This document shows, piece by piece, positions 9,821-20,290 of a stretch of 64,000 nt of DNA. The notes below the pieces were generated by a model, which saw only the letters and a list, made by a program, of their open reading frames with translations, was not told the DNA's origin and made no database searches. The DNA is taken from assembly GCA_036971615.1 (NCBI GenBank), contig JAYKKR010000004.1:372001-436000 (forward strand), in the 5' to 3' direction. Every line of letters begins with the position of its first letter. The stretch's first letter is position 1. The translations under genes and the position numbers were made by a program. Source of the stretch: Amyloporia xantha. Taxonomy: Eukaryota > Basidiomycota > Agaricomycetes > Polyporales > Adustoporiaceae.

Positions 9821-12686
9821 TGGGCAGTAATGTCGTTGATGTGGATGTTTTCTCGCTATCGTGGGCATTGGTGATGTGGGATAGAGTTATGTCACGACTC
9901 GGACGCCAATATGAGTCCTTCTCAATAAGTTTAGTTACTGTACGTCCTTCCGTTGCGTCGTTCACCTCGTCCATATTCTGGATTGTGTATAAATCTTATC
10001 GCGCTTGCTCAGCTCAGACTAATAGACACGTTTATATTGCTCTGAGACGAGGTGCGAGGTACTGTTCGGGGTTACGGCGTGGTCAATTCTTCAGCAATGT
10101 CCAGATTCCGTGGAGGTTCAAACGTTCACTGTTGCCACACAGAACACATTGGGCATGTTCGGTCAGATCCTTCAACATTCTCCCAATGCGAAGCTGGTAG
10201 AATACGTTCAGACGACAGATCGCTACCGGGGATAACACAGCTTCATCCATGTCATCGAGTTAAATGACATGGATGCTGAATATCCTCCCAGTTTCGAGAC
10301 TGCCATTGATTGCCATAGTTTTGGGCAAGTATAGCTTATCGTCGTATACTCCACTTAGAGAGGAACATTTGTCAAAGGTTCGTGTTTCCATAACGAATTG
10401 CGCGCCCTCGGTGTTACCACGGTCATATAGAATTGCTAGAACCACATCCCAAATACAAGTCCATACATGGAGCTGCCAGAGCGCGTCATATACCCCTAAC
10501 CCTAAGTTATGGCTTCGTCCGACAAGCCGCATGCTAGCCTTGTCCTACAAACGTTGATAATGGCGCATAGCATCTGCCTATACAAATGCGCGAAAATTTA
10601 CCTGCAGCGTTGCTGATGTCGCTTCGTCCACTTGTGGCTGACGAACCGCAGCTGTCTTCAACGCCACACGACGTTCCGGACAGTCCCCAACTCTGCACAT
10701 GGATTGCGCACGCTGCCGATGAAAACGAGAGCGCGGCGGCGGGGTTGAGGATGAGTGGTAAGTCATTACCACTCCTCCTAACCACGTCGTCGCGCTTGCT
10801 TCCATCATGCCGGCGCAAGGTGTTCGTCCATGGGTGAGGTGTTTGTCAACATACGTTCCCCTCTGTGACTGAAACCCTGTAAAATCTGTCAGTCATATCA
10901 GACGCAAGTTTGTAATAACTCCGGTTTGGAGGCATACCAATATGGGGACGTGGTGCAATAACTTGTACCACATCTCCATATTGTCATACCCTCAATCCAC
11001 CGCCAAAGTTTCCAACGAAACCACTCATGGTTCGCGGGTGAGCTATAAGAATGCACCACAAGTCGGCTTTGAGAGCTGAAAGACGAAGATGTGAGAGGGT
11101 AGTGGATGAAACTTGGCGTCCTCAGTCGGCCTTATAAACAGTTGAGGGGTGGCCCTCGCATGCCACGCCTCCTAGTGTGGCGCAGGTCAAAGCAGTTGTG
11201 CTTGGGCCGTCCATCAAGCTGGGCCCCACCTACTAAACCACATGGGCATCATTGCAGTACGTGGAACAATAGGTGGTCTGCTGCATTGTAAGCGTAGCGG
11301 TCCCAGCATTGGCAACGAGTAGTGTTCGGAAAGAAAATGTCTGCATTATCGAGCTCCTTTGTCTGAACAAGTTCTGAGCCACTCGTATCTCCTATCCCAT
11401 CTGGAGCACATTCGCCGCTCAGCTGCGCACATATGGCTTCAACTAGTGCGCCACCGTCTGGCGGAATTCCGCCTCATCTCTTTCAAATGCTTCTCCAGGC
11501 AACTCAGGCCACTCTGTGACTGCCATATAGGGGAATGGATGGCCGCAACATTATAGGCGCCCGTTGCGTTGTGGCTTGATTCACTACTACTTCCTCGTAA
11601 TCCATTAAAAACCTGTTATGATCCATGCGAGAGTCGGTTATTCCTCTCAATTCTGATGTTGCTTGGATAGTTTGGCCTGGTGTCCAACTGATGTCAACAT
11701 CCCTTTTATGAGGCTTTTCACGCACGCGCAGCTTGCGTGTGACGTTGTATGTATTTGTTGTGCAAGGGCCGAACAAACGTCTCCCCTCCCAGATTTGAAG
11801 GTACGCAGTCATGTCAATTACAATCTGTCTTGAATGAAGCTCCATCTCTTTGGAACTTGATGTACTTGTCCAGACATGTGCAGACACTTTCTGTTCAGGA
11901 GTGAATCAACTGTACTCTGCATACGAGCCCCACGAGTAAATACTACACATTTCGAGCGGGCAAACACATTATGGTGTGTGATGCGCTCTGCAGACAAGTG
12001 GTCGGATTGTAGCCATTGTCGCGCTGCATTACCCGGAGGTGCTCAATGTTCTAGTTGGCCCGACTAGTCTTCACGATACCGTTTTCGTCTCGTGCGAATT
12101 TCACTCATTGACCAATGCGTCGGTTACGATCTTCGATGCTATGCTCTATGATGTGATGTGCGGTCCTAATATTGTGCGATAATAGCCTTGTTATAGCACG
12201 CGCAATGTTGCCAAGGCCTTCAGGCCCTGAGGGCCATTCACATGTGCACGTTTGAAGAGTAGTAGGCCTGACATGATCGAAGTCGATGTGGTGCACAGAC
12301 TGATCACATCTTTCATTTTCATCTACTTCGCGCTAGATCTGACTCCGGTTGCCTTATCTCTACCATAGACAGCAAATTACATGCAGTGCTTTGACATCAT
12401 ACGCAGTCCGGGACCGCGATGTGAACCAAACAACAGCGAGCGCCGTTGCCCGTTGAAATTGCCGCTTTCTTCGACAGATGCTGCTCGATATGGACCGGAA
12501 TTTCATCTAGGTCGGTGCTGCGTAGTGCTGCGTGTGGAGACGTTACTCTCCTCGGTCCTCTAATGCACCGCCTCGTTCCACCGCCTTGTTCTTTGGGCGG
12601 CTGCGCTATCTCATATTCACACAGGCTTCGAGTCGGATGAACACATGAGCCTGTGCACGGCTGCGATTGATGTCCCTGCATACTAG
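9821..12686. other. Long gene-poor stretch with two unassigned minus-strand frames
   Basis: No recognisable protein. Two minus-strand open frames stand out mildly: 10260-10532 (ends NGSLETGRIFSIHVI) preceded by another open stretch with a possible intron at about 10540-10605, and 11504-11887. Neither matches a family I know; they may be exons of a decayed gene. A strong stem-loop lies at 10938-10983. Confidence 0.35.
10938..10983. repeat. 21-bp stem-loop with 4-nt loop
   Basis: Left arm 10938-10958 and right arm 10963-10983 pair over 21 positions with 3 differences, two of which are G-U wobbles on the plus strand; loop TAAC. Weaker symmetry extends a few bases outwards (GGCATA / TCATACC). 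It resembles a tiny foldback element or a small-RNA-precursor-like hairpin. Confidence 0.65.
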
Positions 12687-12694
12687 TATAAAAC
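12687..12694 (+). promoter_or_regulatory. TATA box of AAA gene A
   Basis: TATAAAAC about 45 nt before the ATG at 12738. The same spacing is seen at the two paralogues. Confidence 0.6.
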
Positions 12695-12737
12695 AATGCA
12701 GTCCTAAGCACAGATGATTGGAACCTCCCTAACTACC

Positions 12738-14557
12738 ATGACTACAAACATCATGAATAGTAAATCCAGAGACCTCGACGGCATCGAGAACTCATCTGCT
12801 AAAGGCACCTCCACTACCAAGGGTAAATACGACGATCCATTCTATGAACCTTGGGTCGCCCACAGTGCGTAATACTCTCGGAGCTTCGAAACAAAGCATG
12901 AGTTCACTATACCTTCTTCCAGGTTCAGCCTTATTGTGTGAACCCAGCACTTTCGGGTGCGTCCTTCTCGCCCGTATCATTGTGTGCAAGACTGACTCCG
13001 TATAGTGCACGTACTCTGAGAGACTTGTATCCGAATCATTCGATCGTCCTTTTCAGTGATGAAACGGGCTTCAGCATCCTTGAATTCCCGGACGCAGTCA
13101 CAACTGTCGCGTCTCCACCTGACGTTGTTTCATGTCTGTCATTTGCACCATTTTCACGTCGCTCTGAGGAAATCCCCGGGACCCTGGAAGATGGCATCAA
13201 ATTTGGATGCTATAATCTCAAGTGGGATGTGCGTGTGGCCCTTCCTTTTGGTCCTTTTGACAGTGCAATGCATACCGACACAGTCTTCGATTTACACCTA
13301 GAATCACAATTTTCTTGTTTACGTTGTACAGGTAATATCAGTAGTATCATCTGCATATATCACCCAATCAACTATCTCGGGTCTTACAGTATCGTCTTGG
13401 GTATTCCGACACTACGCTCCACTATTTGCTGTACGAAGGGCCCGAGGACCGTTCCCGAGCATTACTATTGGCTGCCGCAGCATGGAAGAAGCTGTTGCAC
13501 AAGGAGATCTCCGTCTTTGACCATGGCAAATGGACGGAGAATCGTGGGCTCTGGGAAGAAGTACAGAAGGCCAATTGGGACGACGTCATATTGAAGCAAG
13601 AATTCAAAGATGCTTTAAGAAAGGATGTCAATGGATTCTACGAGTCCGAGAGGTTGTACAAACGACTGGCACTACCTTGGAAGGTGAGTCTTGGAGCAGG
13701 AAGGTGTGATTGGTTCATCTCAGTTGGATTCAATGTCTAGCGCGGAATCATTCTGCGTGGACCTCCAGGTTCGTTCATGGTCTAGGCCATCCACATTATC
13801 TTATTCCAGCCCCAGGTAACGGAAAAACCATCAGCATGAAAGCCATAATGAAGGACTGCTGGTCGCAAGGCCGCGCGCCGCTGTATGTCAAATCATTTGA
13901 AGCTCGGCCCCCATGGGGTGACGAGTATGCGATGGGTCTCGTATTCAAAAAAGCAAGAGAGATGTCACCCTGCGTCGTTGTATTCGAAGATCTAGACTCC
14001 CTCATCAACGACAAGAACCGTTCATACTTCCTTAATCAGCTCGACGGGCTCGAGGGCAACGACGGACTGCTCGTGGTCGGGTCGACTAACCACTTTGAAA
14101 AGTTGGACCCAGCCTTAAGCGGAAGGCCGAGCAGATTTGATCGCAAATAGTGCGTGTCAACACATACTTTTTCTGGACTTCTCTGCTGATTTTCTTTCCC
14201 ATGACACAGCACATTTGAGAACCCAAATGAGGAAGAGCGCACACTCTATGCCAAGTATTGGCAGAACAAGTTACGCGTCAACGAGGACATCGTGTTCCCG
14301 GACAGGTTGATGACGGAATTCGTGGCGTTGACCGCGAATTTCAGCTTTGCTTACCTAAAGGAGGTCTTGTACGTCTTACTGTGCTTTCTTTGAGTACATC
14401 CCATGCTGAAGTATCCTTGATCAGTGTCTCGGCGCTCGTTCTGCTCCTCGAAGTCGAAGGCGATAAGGAGCACTCATTTGCGACGCTCGTTCGAGCTCAG
14501 ACTAAAGCTCTCCAGGAGCAGATTCAGCAAGCTCTGTCAGACCCTCCTTCATCCTGA
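12738..14557 (+). CDS. AAA+ ATPase, paralogue A
   Basis: AAA+ P-loop ATPase, one of three paralogues here. Starts at 12738 (or the in-frame ATG at 12753) and ends at TGA 14555-14557; about 440 residues. N-terminal family-specific domain (DPFYEPWVAH; then a region with CYNLKWD and HYLLYEGPE-like blocks), then AAA module: Walker A GPPGNGKT with an intron exactly between GPPG and NGKT, Walker B VVVFEDLDSL, sensor 1 GSTNHFEKLDPAL, Arg-finger region RPSRFDRKY, and a C-terminal lid with FSFAYLKEV. No TM or targeting signal is evident. Fold is BCS1/spastin-like; substrate unknown. Unlike B and C, the intron after the SLCA peptide is reduced to an 18-nt in-frame remnant (RLTPYS). Confidence 0.88.
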
Positions 14558-15129
14558 TCAAGAGCTAGCCAGCCGACAAATGGTGGTTGTTGGTCTGCAG
14601 TCACGGTGACTATGCAGAGAAATCAATGTATGATTAATGGCATACTTCTTGGTATAGATTCGTCTCGTTTTGGATTGTATATGGAGGATTGAAGATTTGC
14701 GTGTACGATTCGATAATTGCGCGTAGTAAATTCACATGAAATAGTAGTGAGAAGCAAAGAGGAGCTTGCCGATACTTGACATAAGAGCGTGCGGTCTTCC
14801 AGATTCGGGTCCCAAGCGTACAGTGGAAAACCATGTGAATGAAAGCGTGATACAAGCTGTACGGCGTTCGAAATGCTTCCCGACTTTAACTTACGAGCAA
14901 ACACTTATCGATGCCAGACACTTAGTAGCGTGCAATTCTTGCAGTCACAGTTAATGATAGGGCATGTATTGAACAAACTCAAGTAAAATACAGTCTAGGG
15001 TGCAGAGCTTAGCAAGACTGTCACTGACACGTCTCAGAACAGCATTTTTGCCACAAAAGCCAAAGGACTCACAAAAAGCTCGCTCAAGACTGAGCGTCCC
15101 ATAACCTGAGCGTTGTTGAAGGAGTGACA
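14558..15129. other. Intergenic between convergent AAA genes
   Basis: No gene seen between the 3' ends of paralogues A and B. Confidence 0.5.
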
Positions 15130-16906
15130 TCATTGATATTGTGATGTATCGTTGAAATTATGGTTGAGCTGCTCGTGGAGAATCCTGATTTGATCTTGCA
15201 AGACTATCGCAAAGGAAGGCTTGTCGCCTTTCAGCCCAGCCAGTACAACAAGGGCAGAAATGCTGAGAAGATCGTTAGAAGATTATGCGAGAGGCCGACA
15301 ACGGGAAAGACATACAAGGCCTCCTTCATATACGCAAAGCTGAATCTCCCCGTCGACGCCGCGATCTCCGAGACGAGGCTGTCCGGGAATGAGAGAGCCT
15401 TGTTACTGCGCAGCTTGTCTTGCCAGTACTTCGCGTACAGTCTACGCTCTTCTTCGCCTGGATCCTCAAACGCACTACGTAACGAATCATGATGATAAGC
15501 ATGGCGCAAGCAAAGAGGAATCAAACGATACGCACTATTTGCGGTCGAACCTACTCGGCCTGCCGCTCAGGGCCGGATCCAGTCTCTCAAAGTGATTCGT
15601 CGTTCCGATGACTAGCAGTCCGTCGTTATTCTCGAGACCATCCAGCTGGTTCAGGAAGATCGATCGATTTTGATCGGTGACGAGGGAATCTAAATCCTCG
15701 AGGATTATGAGGGAGGGTGCCATTGCTCTCGCTTTCTTGAATAATTCGCCCATGGAGTCTTCGTTACACATAGCGCTATTTTCGCAAGACCTGACGTAGA
15801 TTGGAGTGTAGCCTCTGTCGCAGCAGTCTTTCATGACAGCTTTCAAGGTCATCGTTTTCCCGTTTCCTAAGACGGAATCGGTTTGAATGGGTGATGACGT
15901 AGCGTATATGTTTACCTGGAGGACCTAACAAGATAATGCCGCGCTGCACGAAGAGAGGATTTGAATTCTACCTAGACACAGTAAGGCGGGGTCGAATACC
16001 TTCCAAGTCAAAGCCAGCTCTTTGTACAATTCCTCGGATTCGAAGAAACCATGAATATCGTTTCGCAGCGCATCCTTGAATTGTGGTTTGAGGATGACAT
16101 CGTCCCAATTGGCCTTCTGCGCTTCCACCCACAACTCGTGGCTGTTCTGCCATGACTGTCGATCAAATACAAGAATATTTTCATGGGTTCGCTGGTTCCA
16201 AGCTACGGCTGCTAGAAATAGCTCGCGAGAGCGCGTTTCGGGTCCCTCGTACAGGAGATAGTGTCTCATGGGTGCACAATCGTGATCACCGAGCTGTGAG
16301 AAAGTGGATGAGTGACTACCATATTGTTCGAGCCCTAGACTCGTACCTTAATCGAGTACAACATGAATTTTTCTCCCTGAACTTTATTAGATGACAGACT
16401 AATTTCGCATGCAGAAATAGTAAACCCACGTTCCACTTGATGTCGTAATGGGCCAATTCTACCTTGTCGCGTACAGGACCCGAGACCGCAGGCTTGCGAG
16501 GATGAGAATCCGACGCAGATGTGAGACATGACACAAAATCAGACAGAGAGGCAATCGCGATCTCGAGTTCAGGAAAGTTAAAGAAATCCATGCTGTCTTC
16601 AAACTGGACGACCGAATGACGTGGATACAATTCTTTCAGAGTCTGTGTCCTGAATGAAAAATAGTAAGTCTTGAGTGGAATACCGTGCGCCACTGAACCT
16701 ACGTACGCAAATAATGCAGGTATCGAGAACGGCGCCGAGCCTGGATGGGGCAACATGTTACATGAATGCTCCGTATTCGGAAATTTGACCATTAACTCAC
16801 TTTGTGCGATCCAAGACTCGTAAAACGGATCGGCGTTCTTGTTCTGCGAGTCATTAACAGGAGTTTCCTCGATCTCTATGTTGTCAATGTATCTTGTGCA
16901 CGACAT
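15130..16906 (-). CDS. AAA+ ATPase, paralogue B
   Basis: Second AAA+ paralogue. ATG at 16906-16904 (MSCTRYIDNIEIEE), stop TGA at 15132-15130. Nine exons matching those of paralogue C, including tiny exons for SSAPFSIPALFA and GEKFMLYSIK. AAA core: RGIILLGPPG / NGKTMTLKAVMKDC (intron splits the Walker A), Walker B LIILEDLDSL, LDGLENNDGLLVIGTTNHF, RPSRFDRKY. The C-terminus ends in a short Asn/Gln-rich tail. It is much closer to C than to A, and similarity with C continues about 300 bp upstream of the ATG. Probably cytosolic or nuclear ATPase; partner unknown. Confidence 0.88.
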
Positions 16907-16947
16907 GGCGATAGTGTCTTCCACCCTCCATGTTCGAGCCAGCCTGA

Positions 16948-16957
16948 CTTTTATACG
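16948..16957 (-). promoter_or_regulatory. TATA box of AAA gene B
   Basis: CGTATAAAAG read on the minus strand, about 43 nt upstream of the ATG, inside a block aligned with the promoter of paralogue C. Confidence 0.6.
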
Positions 16958-17876
16958 TCGTCGACACAGCAGACGTTATGTCTGAGTCAAACCAAAAAGA
17001 CGCTTGGATGTAATTGCGGATCCGAGCATACGAAAGTTGACTCGAGTATTGGATTACAAGAAGTGTGCTGTTTGACCGCAGCGCCGTCAGAGAAACTGCT
17101 GCTAGGCCTTCGTGAGACCGGGGGAGCATAAACTCTACGATGACTTCCTCTTCTATTTGAGATTCACCAACTGTTTTGATGTTGTCTGGTCCCGGGCGAG
17201 GTGAAGCCGTCGAGAAAAGACGGGCAGTACTAGCGCATCGAGATGGGACATTTGCCATAATATCCAGTGAAGCAACTATTAGTATATCGTTTGTTACGGG
17301 CTCAAATCAGTATCGCTGGTGATTGCGAGAATAAGCGGTTCTGACGAGCAATTCTGAATCTCCCGCCTGTGCTTGTTACCTATTGAACCAACTTGAAGAC
17401 GCATACTAGACGGTAGTGCACACTGCGAACTGGTTTTGCAACCGGCTACCGTCCGCGTCGACGTTGCCAAACTACATGTATGTTCACGTGATCGTTACTA
17501 TTCGTCGCGCAAAGACACGGCAGTTGGAAGAGGCTCAGTGCCATGTTACTTGGATGTGGCTTTCAATATTCTGTGCGGGAATATCAATCCAAATAGTTCT
17601 CTAATCTCGGTGTGTCTCCCCGTCTCTGTTCCCTCGGTCAGGACTCGGTGACCTATCGGATGGGAACGAAAGAAGTAACGGATCTCAAATAGAAGAGACG
17701 TTCATATCAGAGTTTGAGCAGCCCCGGTCTCAAGGCGGACTAACAGCGCCCTTTACGGTCTCACAGCACATAGCTTGTGCTCCAACACCCGCATCAAGTA
17801 TTGTGTATTCGGATCCGCAATTACATCTAAGCGTCTGTTTATATTTGACTCAGACGCAATGTTTCCTGTACCAGCA
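16958..17876. other. Shared divergent upstream region of AAA genes B and C
   Basis: The outer parts of this spacer are inverted copies of each other: GGATCCGCAATTACATC plus AAGCGTCT occurs on the minus strand near 17004-17035 and on the plus strand near 17812-17845, and the similarity runs out to CTCAAATAGAAGAG on both sides. The middle, about 17260-17650, is unique. A minus-strand frame 16884-17258 with a mitochondrial-presequence-like start lies in one copy only and is not called as a gene. Confidence 0.6.
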
Positions 17877-17887
17877 ACGTATAAATG
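17877..17887 (+). promoter_or_regulatory. TATA box of AAA gene C
   Basis: ACGTATAAATG about 40 nt upstream of the ATG at 17921, which itself has a full GCCACCATG context. Confidence 0.6.
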
Positions 17888-17920
17888 ACAGACGGATGGA
17901 GGGTAGAAGATACCGCCACC

Positions 17921-19700
17921 ATGTCGTACACAAGACACGCCGACCAGGCAGGAATCGTGGAAGCTGTTGCTGAATCGGATGGCAAGTACGCCGATCCATT
18001 CCACGAGCCTTGGATCACACAGGGTGAGCGGTGGTGATATCTCTGAAATAAATAAATAAATAGATTGTGCCTCCGATTAGGCTCCAGGCCGTTCTCACTG
18101 CCTCAATTATATGCGTACGTACTTCTCACATGTCAACAGGACCCCGTGGTACTTCAGGACTGACTGCATATATTCAGAATGCGGACTCTGAGAGGACTGT
18201 ACCCGAAGCATTCCATCGTGCAATTCGAAAACAGGACAGGTTTCAGCATCTTCTCTTTCCCCAGTGCCAAGATAACAATCCCCTCCCCGACTGATTCTGT
18301 GTCATATCTCGCATTCGAGTCATCTGCCCGTGCAAAGAGTGGGGTCCCAGGCATCCTGCGCGACAGAGTAGAATTTGGCTTCTACAACGTCAAATGGGAC
18401 GTAAGTCTACTTGTTTCGACTCCCAAAAATGTTACGGCGCTTAAACGGTTTCAGGACGATGAGTTCATTCTCTACTCAATCCAGGTACGAATGACGAGCG
18501 CCATCAGTCAGCCAGCGAACTGCTAATTTGAGTTCTGACAGTACGATGCTGGAGATTGGTCGCCTATGATACACTACCTTTTGTACGAGGGGCCCGAAGC
18601 ACGCTCTCGCCAATTGCTTCTAGCCGCAGCAGCCTGGAACAGCCAGATTCATGAAGAGATTTTCGTCTTCGAACGAAATATGTGGAAGGCCAGCCGCGAA
18701 CTATGGGTAGAAGTACAAAAGGCCAGCTGGGACGATATCATTCTCAAGCCACAATTCAAAGATGCGCTGCGAAACGATATCCACGGTTTCTTTGAATCCA
18801 AAGCTTTGTACGAAGATCTCGCTGTGACTTGGAAGGTATCTCGCGTTCCACCACTCGATCGCGTGGGGTTAAATTCATTGTATTCCATAGCGCGGCATTA
18901 TCTTGCTGGGTCCTCCAGGTACGCTTATACTCCGCAGCCGTACCACACAACCTGACCGTGTCACAGGCAACGGTAAGACGATGACGATGAAAGCCGTCAT
19001 GAAGGACTGCTGCGATAGAGGTTACGCTGCCCTCTACGTCAAGTCTGCTGAAAATACCCCCGTGCGTACCCAGGACGTCATGAGTAGCTTGTTTGAGAAA
19101 GCAAGAAAGATGGCCCCCTCCCTCCTGATCTTGGAGGATTTGGATTCCTTTATTACCGACCAAAATCGATCCATCTTCCTGAACCAGCTGGATGGACTCG
19201 AGAATAACGATGGATTGCTCGTGATCGGCACGACGAATCACTTCGAGAAACTGGATCCAGCATTGAGCGGCAGGCCAAGTAGATTTGACCGCAAATAGTG
19301 CGTACCCCCCCCAGTCACCATTTATATGCTTCATCACTCATCATGATACTTCATTACATAGTGCGTTTGGGGATCCAGATGAAGAAGAGCGCAGACTTTA
19401 CGCAAAGTACTGGCAAGACAAGCTGCGAAGCAACGAGGCGCTCTCGTTCCCGGACAGCCTCGTCTCGGAGATCGCGGCGTCGACGGGGAGATTCAGCTTT
19501 GCGAATATAAAGGAGGCTTTGTACGTCTTTCCCGTCACTTGCTTCTCGCAAAATCTTCTAACGATCGTCTCAGCATTTCTGCCCTTGTCGTGCTGGCTGG
19601 CCTGAAAGACGACAAGCCTTCCTTTGCGACAGTCATGAAAGATCAAACCAGGATTCTCCACGAGCAGCTCAACAAAGATCCCCGAGACGTGTCGAAGTGA
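17921..19700 (+). CDS. AAA+ ATPase, paralogue C
   Basis: Third AAA+ paralogue; about 440 residues in nine exons. ATG 17921 in GCCACCATG; TGA at 19698-19700. Order: N-terminal DPFHEPWITQ, SRPFSLPQLYA microexon, a variable domain with FYNVKWD, 10-residue exon DDEFILYSIQ, HYLLYEGPEARSRQLLL block, then AAA module: RGIILLGPPG / NGKTMTMKAVMKDC, LLILEDLDSFITDQNRS, GTTNHFEKLDPALSGRPS, RFDRKY, lid FSFANIKEAF, ending NKDPRDVSK. All splice junctions keep phase. The Walker B acid pair is E-D rather than D-E, as in BCS1-type ATPases. B and C sit head to head. Confidence 0.9.
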
Positions 19701-20290
19701 TGATGTCACTCTATGTGCGGTCAATTTCGTTTACAATCGGTGTGCAATTTTCCTGCTATTCTCCGAGCAGAAGGGCAGTAGGTGCACGAACTAACGCTGT
19801 ATGTTGGGAGCGGGCGAATGCATCGAGTTTCGTATTGCGCTCCGCACGGCAGTAGTTGGATCATAGCTGTTGTTGCGGCGCGTTCATCAACCTCAGCGTC
19901 CGGATCGGACAAGCTGCGTTAGATGATCCGTCATTCTGGTTGAAAGCCGATAGATCTGAAAGTTAATGATTATTAGTTGGAACAGCTCAGAGAAATATAC
20001 AAATAATGACGTACTTGTTAGAAGATCTGTCTCACAGAATTATAAAGAAATGAACGTGTGCACAGCTGAAGCCATCACATCGAAAGAATACCGCCTACGA
20101 TATGTGCCATGTCCATTTTACCGTTGGGAAGCCTTTGTAGCACCCGAGATTATGCGCGCTGAGCCATCCGAAATAGTTTGCATTCGTCCTAGTACATGTG
20201 ATATAACAACAGGGGTATCCAAAGCGAGGGATAATATTATCAAACACACCAGGGTCCATATCCATATCCAAGTACACGAAGTCGAGTTCC
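19701..20290. other. Intergenic between AAA C and calcineurin 3' ends
   Basis: No gene recognised; short minus-strand frames here probably belong to the 3' untranslated part of the calcineurin gene. Confidence 0.45.

Noticed and set aside
10494..10505. CCCTAACCCTAA as an interstitial telomere tract
   Set aside because: Only two units; too short to distinguish from chance.
16884..17258. Minus-strand frame with a mitochondrial-presequence-like start
   Set aside because: It lies in the promoter block duplicated between AAA genes B and C and is not conserved as a frame in the C copy.
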